Below are positions 23,155 through 29,802 of a DNA stretch of 43,601 nt, one piece after another. The position numbers were made by a program, and so were the translations under genes. The stretch covers positions 1 to 43,601 of the IMG/VR virus record IMGVR_UViG_3300042007_000120. One strand, 5' to 3'. The notes beneath the pieces are model-generated. The model was not told the origin of the DNA. It saw only the letters and a program-made list of their open reading frames with translations, and made no database searches. This DNA comes from a virus. The stretch's first letter is position 1. Each line of letters opens with the position of its first letter.

Positions 23155-23238
23155 GGCATTGCATAAAAGTGCTATACGGTATTGCATTTAGGTGCTATAG
23201 GGCATAGCATTGTGCCATAGCCGAAGGAGGCACCCAAA
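23155..23238 (+). promoter_or_regulatory. Promoter/operator/leader, copy I
   Basis: TTGCAT (23182-23187), a 17-base spacer and TAGCAT (23205-23210) form a plausible promoter. A near 23-bp unit, GG(C/T)ATTGCAT...GTGCTATA, repeats at 23155, 23178 and, degenerate, at 23201, so the promoter is built out of the repeats. The leader ends with GAAGGAGGCACCCAAA before ATG 23239, a strong ribosome-binding site. Almost the same sequence recurs 700 bp downstream. It should be a binding array for a phage regulator. Confidence 0.8.
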
Positions 23239-23466
23239 ATGATCCGGATAACAGAAACCATCCACCACGGAGAGTTCCGCCGCGTCCAGTTCATCGACGT
23301 GGACGGGGAGCCCATGCGCCACCACATCGCGCAGCTGCTGGCGAACAGCCCGTACAACAAATTTGCTGCCGACGACACCTCGAAGATCGACCGGCTCCTC
23401 ACCAGCCTGCTGAACGGGCAGCGGACGGAGCTGGGCTGGGCACGCTACACCCTCGAAGAGCGGTGA
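23239..23466 (+). CDS. Small hypothetical protein under promoter copy I
   Basis: 75 aa, ATG at 23239 with a strong GAAGGAGG site. Begins with a short beta-hairpin-like stretch (MIRITETIHHGEFRRVQFIDVDG) followed by helical sequence. No recognisable family. The dedicated promoter and strong ribosome-binding site suggest high early expression, as for host-takeover or anti-defence proteins, but that is inference. Confidence 0.75.
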   Translation: MIRITETIHHGEFRRVQFIDVDGEPMRHHIAQLLANSPYNKFAADDTSKIDRLLTSLLNGQRTELGWARYTLEER

Positions 23467-23472
23467 GCGGCG

Positions 23473-23610
23473 ATGCTCACGCTGGCAGAAACCGTCACCG
23501 AGTCCCTGCTGTTCGCCTACCGGCAGCAGCTCACCGCGGGCCTGCTGGACGACGCGGCACGGACCCGCCGCCTGATCCTTACCCTGAACGACGAACCAGA
23601 AGAGGACTGA
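23473..23610 (+). CDS. 45-aa hypothetical protein
   Basis: ATG at 23473, six bases after the previous stop and with GTGAGCGGCG as weak leader. The peptide is one amphipathic helical region (LAETVTESLLFAYRQQLTAGLL) and an acidic end. It fills the gap between two better supported genes in the same direction. No function known. Confidence 0.55.
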   Translation: MLTLAETVTESLLFAYRQQLTAGLLDDAARTRRLILTLNDEPEED

Positions 23611-23616
23611 TCCCCA

Positions 23617-23853
23617 ATGGCAACCACCTACCTCGTCACCCGGGGCACCCGCCACGTCAGCGATGACACCTACTTCGCGGTCACCACCTACAGGTTCAAC
23701 GACGGCGACGAGTTCGAGATCACGGTCGAGTGGCACCGGAACGCCCGGGGCGCATGGCGCGCCGGACACACCCGGTACTACCGGGCGGGGCGGCCGGTGA
23801 TCCCCCGGGCGCTGTACAGCAAGCTCGACCGGGCGGTAAACGCGAGCGAATAA
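23617..23853 (+). CDS. Small hypothetical protein
   Basis: 78 aa, ATG at 23617. The sequence is beta-rich and basic/aromatic (YFAVTTYRFNDGDEFEITVEWHRN, then GHTRYYRAGRPVI). No known family. It is the last gene of the first promoter unit; the second promoter copy starts right after its stop. Confidence 0.7.
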   Translation: MATTYLVTRGTRHVSDDTYFAVTTYRFNDGDEFEITVEWHRNARGAWRAGHTRYYRAGRPVIPRALYSKLDRAVNASE

Positions 23854-23867
23854 AAAGCCTGGCAAAA

Positions 23868-23938
23868 AGTGCTATACGGTATTGCATCTAGGTGCTATGC
23901 CGTGTAGCATTGTGCCATAGCCGAAGGAGGCACCCAAA
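23868..23938 (+). promoter_or_regulatory. Promoter/operator/leader, copy II
   Basis: Near-identical to copy I at an offset of exactly 700 bases: TTGCAT (23882-23887), 17-base spacer, TAGCAT (23905-23910), then the identical leader with GAAGGAGGCACCCAAA before ATG 23939. About six differences occur, mostly in the spacer. The first repeat unit is truncated here. Keeping -35, -10 and ribosome-binding site while the spacer varies argues for selection on promoter function. Confidence 0.8.
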
Positions 23939-24076
23939 ATGACCAACCACACAGCCAGCATCGAATGGGCAGAACTCACGCTTACCGAGCGGGTTTGGCA
24001 TGTGGCCACGCTGGCGACCCTGTGGGCACTGCCCGCAGCCGCCATCGCCCTCAGCTTCCTCGGCATCATCCACTAG
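23939..24076 (+). CDS. 45-aa single-span membrane peptide
   Basis: ATG at 23939 directly behind promoter copy II and its strong ribosome-binding site. An acidic/polar N-terminus (SIEWAELTLTERVW) is followed by one transmembrane helix (LATLWALPAAAIALSFLGII). The strong, dedicated expression signals make it a likely real gene. A membrane-active early peptide, for example in superinfection exclusion, is possible but unproven. Confidence 0.7.
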   Translation: MTNHTASIEWAELTLTERVWHVATLATLWALPAAAIALSFLGIIH

Positions 24077-24105
24077 CACCACCCAGCAGCAAGGACCGAC
24101 CTGAA

Positions 24106-24291
24106 ATGACCACCACCCCAGCAACAGCCCTCGAAACCCTCGTAGACCGCTACGCGGCCGCACGGACCATCTTCGAATCCGCGCCCCTCGGGCCCCGCAC
24201 CGACCGGGCGGAAGCCCGCATGGAAGCCATCATGGCACAGGCTGAAAAGCTCGGCCTCGCCGACCAGCTGACCAAGGCGCTCGGATACTAA
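24106..24291 (+). CDS. Small helical hypothetical protein
   Basis: 61 aa, ATG at 24106, preceded by GACCTGAA. Predicted to be almost wholly helical (ALETLVDRYAAARTIFES, then RAEARMEAIMAQAEKLGLADQLTKAL). No known family. It is followed by a GC hairpin. Confidence 0.65.
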   Translation: MTTTPATALETLVDRYAAARTIFESAPLGPRTDRAEARMEAIMAQAEKLGLADQLTKALGY

Positions 24292-24298
24292 CAAAAAA

Positions 24299-24325
24299 CC
24301 GGGGCCCCCACCCCGGGGGCCCCGG
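24299..24325 (+). terminator. GC hairpin in the operon, first of three
   Basis: CCGGGGCCCCC (24299-24309) pairs perfectly with 24315-24325 over a five-base loop. No T-run follows. It begins a recurring module of hairpin, ribosome-binding site and two close in-frame ATGs. It may protect mRNA ends or attenuate rather than stop transcription. Confidence 0.6.
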
Positions 24326-24352
24326 CACTAAACCGGGAAGGGAATGAGTGCA

Positions 24353-24724
24353 ATGAACACCACCACAACAACGGTCGTGATCGACAGGGCGGACCTGCCC
24401 GATGCCTATCAGGGGTGGTACTACACCATCATCGGCTGCGGCGGCGACCTACAGGAATGGGTGAAGGGGTACAACGGCCTCCTGCAAGATGCGGGCATCG
24501 GCACCCCCAGCCGCTGGCTGCAGACCACGGGAGCCGAGGTGAACGCCTTCGCCGGGACCATCGGAGCGGTCAACGACCCGTTCAAGAACAACCTCACGCT
24601 GCTGATGTTCCCGCTGGAAGGGCTCCACGGCGGGCGGCTGGCGATGTTTAAGCTGCAGCACATGGACCGCTGGTTTAACGATGTCGTGGACAACATGACC
24701 GAGCGGGAAGAAGACGGCGAGTAG
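24353..24724 (+). CDS. Hypothetical protein
   Basis: 123 aa from ATG 24353; an in-frame ATG at 24344 lies too close to AAGGGA. Sequence features are a Tyr/Trp-rich start (LPDAYQGWYYTIIGCGGDLQEW) and a hydrophobic stretch (NNLTLLMFPLEGLHGGRLAMF). No membrane helix is convincing. Family not recognised. Confidence 0.7.
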   Translation: MNTTTTTVVIDRADLPDAYQGWYYTIIGCGGDLQEWVKGYNGLLQDAGIGTPSRWLQTTGAEVNAFAGTIGAVNDPFKNNLTLLMFPLEGLHGGRLAMFKLQHMDRWFNDVVDNMTEREEDGE

Positions 24725-24728
24725 TTTT

Positions 24729-24760
24729 TACCGGGGGCCCCCAATCCCGGGGCCCCCCGC
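24729..24760 (+). terminator. GC hairpin in the operon, second of three
   Basis: CCGGGGGCCCC and GGGGCCCCCCG (24731-24759) form an imperfect stem with a short AAT-containing loop. A TTTTTA tract precedes rather than follows it, so it is unlikely to be a classical rightward terminator. CGCAACCGAAAGGAAATG follows, as at 27140-27160. Confidence 0.5.
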
Positions 24761-24781
24761 AACCGAAAGGAAATGAGAACC

Positions 24782-24988
24782 ATGATCGAACTCCTAGACC
24801 TGTACCCGCAGCGCGAGGGCGAGGACGGCTTCGCCTACGCGCAGCGGCTGGCCGAGGAAGGGCGGGCGCGGGGCATCCTGCGCCAGTGCTCCATCGGCTG
24901 GCACAACGAGTGTTCATGCGCCCGGTACGGGTACACGGACTGCAAGTGCGAATGCCACCCCTTTAACCACACAAACCCGGCCGCCTAG
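24782..24988 (+). CDS. Small Cys-rich protein, probably metal-binding
   Basis: 68 aa from ATG 24782, nine bases after AAAGGAA; an in-frame ATG at 24773 is less well spaced. The C-terminal half has six Cys and several His: QCSIGWHNECSCARYGY then DCKCECHPF, a probable zinc site. The N-terminus is acidic and helical. Function unknown. Confidence 0.7.
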   Translation: MIELLDLYPQREGEDGFAYAQRLAEEGRARGILRQCSIGWHNECSCARYGYTDCKCECHPFNHTNPAA

Positions 24989-25034
24989 CCAAGCCGCAGG
25001 CGGCCACCAACAAAACACCGGGAGGGTGAGAAAA

Positions 25035-25403
25035 ATGAAAGTAGCAGTGATCCCCGCAGACCCCGCGCAGCCGGTGCGGGTGCAGGAGACCAAGAGGATT
25101 GACCTCGATTTTTTGAAGAACCTGGTAGATGGCTGGATCGAAGCCGTGGGCCTGCGGATCGCCGGCAATGACGAACCGGACCTGACCATGTTCCTGAATG
25201 AAGAGGGGAAGCTGCAGGGCCTGCCCGTGAACCCGCGGGCGACCGTGCTGGCGTGGCGGGTCGACGCCATCTACCCCAACGACCACATCGCAGGCACCGC
25301 CGTCATAGCGGGCCCCACCGACGCCCGGGGGTACGAGACGGGGCTGGACGATACGGAAGCCGCCCTGATCCTCGCCCTGTTCGACAGGGGTGGGCAGCCA
25401 TGA
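25035..25403 (+). CDS. DUF3846-like protein
   Basis: 122 aa, ATG at 25035, preceded by GGGAGGGTGAGAAAA. The pattern LDFLKNLVDGWIEAVGL followed by LTMFLNEEGKLQGLPVNPRAT and HIAGTAVIAGP is that of the DUF3846 family, common in actinophages and plasmids and without a known function. It overlaps the next gene by four bases. Confidence 0.8.
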   Translation: MKVAVIPADPAQPVRVQETKRIDLDFLKNLVDGWIEAVGLRIAGNDEPDLTMFLNEEGKLQGLPVNPRATVLAWRVDAIYPNDHIAGTAVIAGPTDARGYETGLDDTEAALILALFDRGGQP

Positions 25404-25771
25404 GCTTCACGATGAGCGTTGCGCTGGTGCAGGTCACCGACACGCATGCGACCTTCGGCGTCACCCGCAGCCCCGACCTAGGCACGAACAAGATGGTCCT
25501 CGCCGGGATGATGGCGACGGTACTGGCGGCCGAACAGGGCGGCGAGTACCGGGAGTGGATGAGGCGGCTGGCACCCACAGCCACCACCGAGGGCTCGGAG
25601 TGGAAGGACCGGGTGGTGGTGCATGAGAAGCACCGGGGGGACGCCGCCCGGGTCACTGAGGTCACCGTGCGGTTCTGGACCGACGAGGACAGCATCTTCA
25701 AGCTGCAGCCCGACGGCAGCTACGCGGCCAGCATGTACGACCTGACACGCCCCCGGAAGGGAGGGAAGTGA
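25400..25771 (+). CDS. Hypothetical protein
   Basis: 123 aa, ATG at 25400 in an ATGA overlap with the DUF3846-like gene. A beta-strand start (MSFTMSVALVQVTDTHATFGVT) is followed by a helical segment and charged beta-like sequence (DRVVVHEKH, VTEVTVRFWTDED). No known family. Confidence 0.7.
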   Translation: MSFTMSVALVQVTDTHATFGVTRSPDLGTNKMVLAGMMATVLAAEQGGEYREWMRRLAPTATTEGSEWKDRVVVHEKHRGDAARVTEVTVRFWTDEDSIFKLQPDGSYAASMYDLTRPRKGGK

Positions 25772-26058
25772 TGTGGCGGGTAACAGCCTCCGTTGAGTGG
25801 ATCGACGCGGACACCTGCGTAACGCACCTCGCGGCCCGGGACCTGCCGCAGCAGACCGTGCCGTACCTGATGGAGTGGGCGCTGGCGCTGGAGCTGCGCT
25901 GCACGATTGAGGACCTAGCAGCCCGCGGCTGGGAGGCGCACCCGGAGGGGCCCGAGTATGTGGAGCCCGATGGGGTGTGGGCGCTGGACTGGGTGCGGGA
26001 AACCCCCGCCGGGTCGGTCGACGCTGACTGGGACGAGCATTTCAGGAAGGACGGATGA
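25771..26058 (+). CDS. Small acidic hypothetical protein
   Basis: 95 aa, ATG at 25771 overlapping the previous stop by one base. Rich in Trp and acidic residues (VEWIDADTCVTHLAARD, YLMEWALALELRCTIEDLAARGWEA in separate segments). Acidic, Trp-rich small proteins may act as DNA mimics or inhibitors, but there is no specific evidence here. Confidence 0.65.
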   Translation: MWRVTASVEWIDADTCVTHLAARDLPQQTVPYLMEWALALELRCTIEDLAARGWEAHPEGPEYVEPDGVWALDWVRETPAGSVDADWDEHFRKDG

Positions 26059-26059
26059 G

Positions 26060-26251
26060 ATGGCACGGATAACAGGCCGGATTGAGCTGGGCGGCACCGT
26101 AACCGAGTTCTCCATCGAGGAAGGCTTGGGCTGGCAGCAGTGGGGCAGCGGCACCACCGAGCAGCTGAGCGAACGGGTGGAGATCATCGAGGCGCTGGTC
26201 GCCGGGCTCGCCGGGGAAGGAATAATGCTGGACGAGGACGAGGAGGGCTGA
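26060..26251 (+). CDS. Small acidic hypothetical protein
   Basis: 63 aa, ATG at 26060 right after the previous stop. A short beta start (ARITGRIELGGTVTEFSIEEG) precedes a helix (TEQLSERVEIIEALVAGLAGEG) and a DEDEEG end. No family recognised. Confidence 0.6.
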   Translation: MARITGRIELGGTVTEFSIEEGLGWQQWGSGTTEQLSERVEIIEALVAGLAGEGIMLDEDEEG

Positions 26252-26254
26252 GCG

Positions 26255-26713
26255 GTGCTGGAGGAAATCAGGACCATCACCACCGCGGACACGGGCGAGG
26301 TAATCGTCGCCCCCGTGCTGCTGGACTACCACCTGAACACCGGCTGGGACTGGATGGATGAGGTGGACGACGCGGGCTGGGGCGCGCTGGGCACATGGGG
26401 CGTCGACGGCTACGACCTCGGCGACTGGCCGTATGTGATCGTCGCCGCCCGCTACACCCGGCACCGGGGGCGCGCCTTCTGGGGGTACGCCCTCTACTGC
26501 GAGGGTGATGTGCGGACCCACTGGTACGCCGCAAAGGTGCAGCTGTGGGAGGCCATCACCCGGGAAGCGTTCTTTTACTGGAAGCTCAACGGGCACGGGC
26601 CGAAAGTCGGCTGGGCTGAGCGGGCTGAGCAGCTGCCGATTGAACTGCGCCGCCCCCCGGGGTGGGTGCCGACACCGCCGCCGGAGGGGCAGCGGGAAGA
26701 AATGGGAGGGTGA
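26255..26713 (+). CDS. Trp/Tyr-rich hypothetical protein
   Basis: 152 aa, GTG at 26255, three bases after the previous stop. Unusually rich in Trp and Tyr (LNTGWDWMDEVDDAGWGALG, WGYALYC, WEAITREAFFYWKL), with a Pro-rich tail. The composition suggests a compact acidic fold. No family recognised. Confidence 0.7.
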   Translation: MLEEIRTITTADTGEVIVAPVLLDYHLNTGWDWMDEVDDAGWGALGTWGVDGYDLGDWPYVIVAARYTRHRGRAFWGYALYCEGDVRTHWYAAKVQLWEAITREAFFYWKLNGHGPKVGWAERAEQLPIELRRPPGWVPTPPPEGQREEMGG

Positions 26714-26719
26714 GTACCA

Positions 26720-26920
26720 ATGCAGGAACCAAAGTACCCGGACGTGTCCGTGCAGCTCACGGGCGAGGACGGCAACGCGTTCGCGATCATCGGCGCGGTA
26801 GCTAAGGCGCTGCGCAGGGCAGGGCACGCGGACGCGGTGCCCGAGTTTCAGGCCGAGGCGATGAGCGGGGATTACGACCACCTGCTGCAGACCGCCATGG
26901 CATATGTGGATGTGAAGTGA
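26720..26920 (+). CDS. Small hypothetical protein
   Basis: 66 aa, ATG at 26720 with GGGAGG upstream. The core (VSVQLTGEDGNAFAIIGAVAKAL, then DYDHLLQTAMAYV) resembles a small protein common in actinophage accessory regions, in which a beta-strand with GEDGNA is followed by two helices. Function is unknown to me. Confidence 0.7.
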   Translation: MQEPKYPDVSVQLTGEDGNAFAIIGAVAKALRRAGHADAVPEFQAEAMSGDYDHLLQTAMAYVDVK

Positions 26921-27105
26921 TGGGCGAGTACCCGCGGGCCGCGCTGCAGGTGGAGCGCCTGTACCACGAGGCACCGACAGGAATGTACTTCTACACCCCG
27001 GACGGGATCGGCTGCATCTGGTACGACACCCGGGAGGGGGCGCTGGCCGACACGGATGCGTTCGGCGAGCCCATCATCACCATCATCCAAAAACTAGAAG
27101 ACTAA
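26920..27105 (+). CDS. Small hypothetical protein
   Basis: 61 aa, ATG at 26920 in a TGATG overlap. Tyr-rich and beta-like (VERLYHEAPTGMYFYTPDGIGCIWY), ending with IITIIQKLED. No family recognised. It precedes the third hairpin module. Confidence 0.65.
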   Translation: MGEYPRAALQVERLYHEAPTGMYFYTPDGIGCIWYDTREGALADTDAFGEPIITIIQKLED

Positions 27106-27117
27106 GCAACACAGGTT

Positions 27118-27138
27118 GGCCGGGCCCCGTGCCCGGCC
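27118..27138 (+). terminator. GC hairpin in the operon, third of three
   Basis: GGCCGGGC (27118-27125) pairs perfectly with 27131-27138 over a five-base loop. CGCAACCGAAAAGGAAAATG follows, nearly the same leader as at 24759-24775. No T-run. Confidence 0.5.
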
Positions 27139-27163
27139 GCCGCAACCGAAAAGGAAAATGGAA

Positions 27164-27478
27164 ATGGCACTCAGTCACAGCATCGAAGAGATGGTGGAGG
27201 CACTGCGCAAAGCCTCCGAACCACGCGACGCGTTCGACGACCAGAACAGGGTCAGCGCCGGGCGCTTGGAGGCAGTGGTGGACATCATCGCACTGGCGGC
27301 GGGCGCGATAGACCTCGGCCGCGGCGCTACGGCGAAGGAACTGGCCGAAGTCCACGCCAGCACGCTACTAACCCGCCCTGAGCAGGCCCGGGATTATGTG
27401 TCCGGGTATGAGGAGGCATGGGATGCGGTATTCAACATGCTCGACGGTGAGAACCGTAATGTACGGGGAGGGATCTAG
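27164..27478 (+). CDS. Helical hypothetical protein
   Basis: 104 aa from ATG 27164, suitably spaced from AAAAGGAAA; an in-frame ATG at 27158 is too close. Mostly helical (SIEEMVEALRKASEPRDAF, LEAVVDIIALAAGAIDLGRG, YVSGYEEAWDAVFNML). No known family. Confidence 0.7.
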   Translation: MALSHSIEEMVEALRKASEPRDAFDDQNRVSAGRLEAVVDIIALAAGAIDLGRGATAKELAEVHASTLLTRPEQARDYVSGYEEAWDAVFNMLDGENRNVRGGI

Positions 27479-27480
27479 CC

Positions 27481-28077
27481 GTGTCGCACTTTCCGCTACT
27501 GGTCATAGGGCCCGACCATGAGGGGCTGCTGCACCCCTTCGACGAAAACAGGGCCGTCACCCCCTACCTGGAATCCGCCGAATGGGAGGCGGCGCTGCAG
27601 GAGGCCCGGGCGCACTACAACGACCCGAAGGCGCAGAAGGAAATAATGCCCGACCATGAGCCGCTGGACCCGGCAGGGTGGGACGACCAGCAGTACCTCG
27701 ACGCCTACTACGGGCCCGGGTACTGGACCGCCACCATGGGCGCAGCCAAAGGGTTCGAGCACTGGTCGACGTACAACCCGGACAGCAAATGGGACTGGTA
27801 CGAGGTGGGCGGCCGCTGGGCGGGCCTGCTGCGCACCCGCGACGGGCGGGACGTCAATCAGTGCACCGCCGGGGAACTGGACCTCGACATGCTCGCTGAG
27901 CGCCCCCTGCCGCACGCCTACCTGCTGGATGGCAAGTGGCATGAGCAGGGGCGCATGGGATGGTTCGGTGTCGTACTGGACCAGAAGGATGAGCAGTGGT
28001 GGGCTGGGGAGGTCCGTGCCGCCCTCATGGGGCTGGACCCCGCTACCGAGCTCACGCTAATCGACTGCCACATTTAG
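27481..28077 (+). CDS. Conserved-looking phage protein with KWDWY-GGRW motif
   Basis: 198 aa, GTG at 27481, two bases after the previous stop. The central motif YNPDSKWDWYEVGGRWAGL is one I know from many phage and plasmid proteins of unknown function. The N-terminus is beta-like (SHFPLLVIGPDHEGLLHPF) and the C-terminal half also aromatic. No catalytic motif can be named. Confidence 0.75.
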   Translation: MSHFPLLVIGPDHEGLLHPFDENRAVTPYLESAEWEAALQEARAHYNDPKAQKEIMPDHEPLDPAGWDDQQYLDAYYGPGYWTATMGAAKGFEHWSTYNPDSKWDWYEVGGRWAGLLRTRDGRDVNQCTAGELDLDMLAERPLPHAYLLDGKWHEQGRMGWFGVVLDQKDEQWWAGEVRAALMGLDPATELTLIDCHI

Positions 28078-28091
28078 GAAGGGTGATCACC

Positions 28092-28310
28092 ATGGCAATC
28101 AGCAAGGACGACGTACGCACCGCGGTCGTTCACTACGAGGACGAACCGGACATCGGGATCGTGTCCTACGGGGACGCGGTGGCGGTGTCCATCAGCAGCA
28201 CAGGCCCGGGCCGGTTCATCGTGAACATTGAGCGCACCGGGGACAACCGGGCCGACGTGGAGGTCACCATCGGCGGGGACGAGCCTGTGTGGGAAGGGGT
28301 GCTGCCATGA
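28092..28310 (+). CDS. Small beta-rich hypothetical protein
   Basis: 72 aa, ATG at 28092. Alternating strand pattern (DIGIVSYGDAVAVSISS, GRFIVNIERTG, DVEVTIGGDE) with an acidic character. No known family. Four-base overlap with the next gene. Confidence 0.65.
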   Translation: MAISKDDVRTAVVHYEDEPDIGIVSYGDAVAVSISSTGPGRFIVNIERTGDNRADVEVTIGGDEPVWEGVLP

Positions 28311-28534
28311 GCAGGCGCAGGCGGGAAACCGTGGTCCTGATGGACTACGCGGCCATCGCTGAGCGCACCGGGCTGGAGGTGCAGATGCTGCGGCTGTACA
28401 AGGCGCGGGGGAAGATGCCCGCCCCGGACTACATGGTGTCGCAGTCCCCGGGGTGGCTGCCCGAGACCATCGAGGAATGGGTGAAATCGTTCACCCCGGA
28501 GGGGCTGCCCCCGGCGCGGAAGCGGGTGGGGTAA
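28307..28534 (+). CDS. Excisionase/AlpA-like HTH protein
   Basis: 75 aa, ATG at 28307 in an ATGA overlap. VLMDYAAIAERTGLEVQMLRLYKARGKMPAPDYM is a winged-helix HTH_17-type pattern of small MerR/excisionase-like DNA binders, followed by SPGWLPETIEEWVKS. No integrase was found, so a regulatory role is more likely than excision. It is the last gene of the rightward operon. Confidence 0.75.
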   Translation: MSRRRRETVVLMDYAAIAERTGLEVQMLRLYKARGKMPAPDYMVSQSPGWLPETIEEWVKSFTPEGLPPARKRVG

Positions 28535-28541
28535 AAGGAAG

Positions 28542-28577
28542 GCGGCGGCGGGGCTGGTGGGGTGCCCCCGCCGCCGC
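28542..28577. terminator. GC hairpin ending the rightward operon
   Basis: GCGGCGGCGGGG (28542-28553) pairs perfectly with 28566-28577 over a 12-base loop, eight bases after the last plus-strand stop. No T-run follows, as is usual for hairpins of GC-rich actinobacterial phages. Confidence 0.7.
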
Positions 28578-28610
28578 TGCTCTCCGTCCCACGCTTTCAG
28601 GGTGGTGGTG

Positions 28611-28681
28611 GCCGGGGGCCCGGGCTCGTGCAGCTAGGTCAACTTGGGGGGAGAGGTTCACTGCCTGCCCGGGCCCCCGGC
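28611..28681. other. 15-bp perfect inverted repeat with 41-base loop
   Basis: GCCGGGGGCCCGGGC at 28611-28625 is exactly matched by its complement at 28667-28681. It lies between two convergent operons. It may be the terminator for the minus-strand genes, but the large loop (28626-28666, including AACTTGGGGGGAGAGG) is unusual. A small structured RNA or a recombination site is an alternative. Confidence 0.6.
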
Positions 28682-28697
28682 ACCGCCGTCCACGCTA

Positions 28698-28910
28698 TCA
28701 CCCTTTTTGCCGGGCCCGCGCCGCCGCATGGACCTCGGCGGTGATGGCGTGCATTTCCTCGTTCGCCTCATGCCAGCGCCGGGCGTAGGCGCGGGCATGA
28801 TCCCAGTCCCCGGCCAGCACCGCCTCGGCGCACAGCCCGGCGAACTTGTCCGCCCGCGTCAGCGCGGCGCGGAAACGGTCTAGGCGCTCCCGCCCCTCAG
28901 CCGAAGACAC
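28698..28910 (-). CDS. Small helical hypothetical protein
   Basis: 70 aa, GTG at 28910, overlapping the end of the gene upstream by 14 bases. Predicted to be all-helical (ERLDRFRAALTRADKFAGL, DWDHARAYARRWHEANEEMHAITAEVHAAA). No known family. Last gene of the short minus-strand operon next to the plasmid module. Confidence 0.65.
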   Translation of the reverse strand: MSSAEGRERLDRFRAALTRADKFAGLCAEAVLAGDWDHARAYARRWHEANEEMHAITAEVHAAARARQKG

Positions 28911-29308
28911 GCCCTGCCCAGTAGATCAGCAGCGCGCCCTGTAGGACGGCGCAGCCCAGCGTTACCCGCCAGTTCCAGCGGGCGCGGCGGTACAAGCGGC
29001 GCACGTCCTCCAGTGTGGGCTGCGGCCCGTGGGTGACCTCGATTGATACGCGGCCATCCCCACCGCTGCCCGGGATGGCGTACTCGCAGGGGCCCGGGTG
29101 GTTGCGGGGGGCGAGGCAGGTGCCCTCGGCCAGTTGGCGGGGGAAGCCCGCGGGCGGTGCCTTCGTGCACGCCTTCGATGACCACCAGCTCGTCCCCTTC
29201 CAGCACCAGCGCCATGTCCTTCACGGTGTCCGTGCCGACCTCTTCGCCGGGCCCGGCCGTGGAAACCGCTGTCTCATGCGCTGCCAGCCACTCCACATGC
29301 TGCACCAA
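28897..29308 (-). pseudogene. Membrane-anchored protein gene with an apparent frameshift
   Basis: Coding begins at TTG 29308 or GTG 29305 (VQHVEWLAAHETAVS, then MALVLEGDELVVIEGVHEG). Around a run of five Cs on this strand (plus-strand GGGGG at 29139-29143) the plausible sequence moves to the +1 frame: LAEGTCLAPRNHPGPCEYAIPG, VSIEVTHGPQPTLEDVRRLYRR and a transmembrane end (VTLGCAVLQGALLIYWAG) to the TGA at 28897-28899. The first frame continues to 28880 only as Arg/Pro-rich sequence. The second frame has no ATG, GTG or TTG of its own. It may be an assembly indel, a dead gene, or a programmed +1 shift at CCC-C. Confidence 0.5.
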
Positions 29309-29548
29309 TCAGTCCACCGCCCCGCCGTCGATGGGCCCGTTGGCTTCGAGGTGGTCGGCTAGGCCCCGCAGGACATGCACCATGTCGTCAGGGTTGATGA
29401 ACCCCTGCACGATGGCGTTGAGCCCCCCGTCCTCGCGGCGGGTGATAATCACGACGGCCGGGACATCGGGGGTGCCGACCTCGACGGTGATTTCCTCGGA
29501 CACCGGGCGCAGCTTCTCCCCGGGCTCGAGGTCCTGCCACGGCCTCAC
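29309..29548 (-). CDS. Small hypothetical protein
   Basis: 79 aa from GTG 29548 (GTGA overlap); in-frame TTG/GTG codons slightly upstream are possible. Alternating strand/helix pattern (ITVEVGTPDVPAVVIITRREDGG, INPDDMVHVLRGLADHLEAN). No known family. It sits in the minus-strand operon next to the iteron region. Confidence 0.65.
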   Translation of the reverse strand: MRPWQDLEPGEKLRPVSEEITVEVGTPDVPAVVIITRREDGGLNAIVQGFINPDDMVHVLRGLADHLEANGPIDGGAVD

Positions 29549-29802
29549 AGCCACAGCCAATCGAGCCGGACCCAGTTCACCCGGTCAGGCTGCAGCATCA
29601 GCAGGTTGGCATATGCCAACGCCTGCCCGTTGCGCTCCGCCAGCAGCTCGCTCTGCCGCCCCGGCTCGAGGTCGCCGCGCTCCGCCTTCCCGGCCTCATG
29701 CCAGTCATCGCTGCTGACCCCCCACCGCCGGGACAGCTCCGGCTCCGGCCGCCCCGGGATCAGCCCGGCCGTGACTTCCAAGACCAAACGCGCTTCCTCC
29801 AT
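29545..29802 (-). CDS. Small hypothetical protein, first gene after the iterons
   Basis: 85 aa from ATG 29802, preceded by AGGG. Begins MEEARLVLEVTAGLIPGRPEPELSRR in separate charged and hydrophobic parts and ends with LLMLQPDRVNWVRLDWLWL. A longer frame to 29892 is Arg-rich and unlikely to be translated. No family recognised. It is divergent from the helix-turn-helix gene at 30255 across the iteron region. Confidence 0.65.
   Translation of the reverse strand: MEEARLVLEVTAGLIPGRPEPELSRRWGVSSDDWHEAGKAERGDLEPGRQSELLAERNGQALAYANLLMLQPDRVNWVRLDWLWL

Noticed and set aside
28307-28534. Excisionase as sign of an integrated prophage
   Set aside because: The HTH_17 fold is shared by many regulators and no integrase was found in the window.
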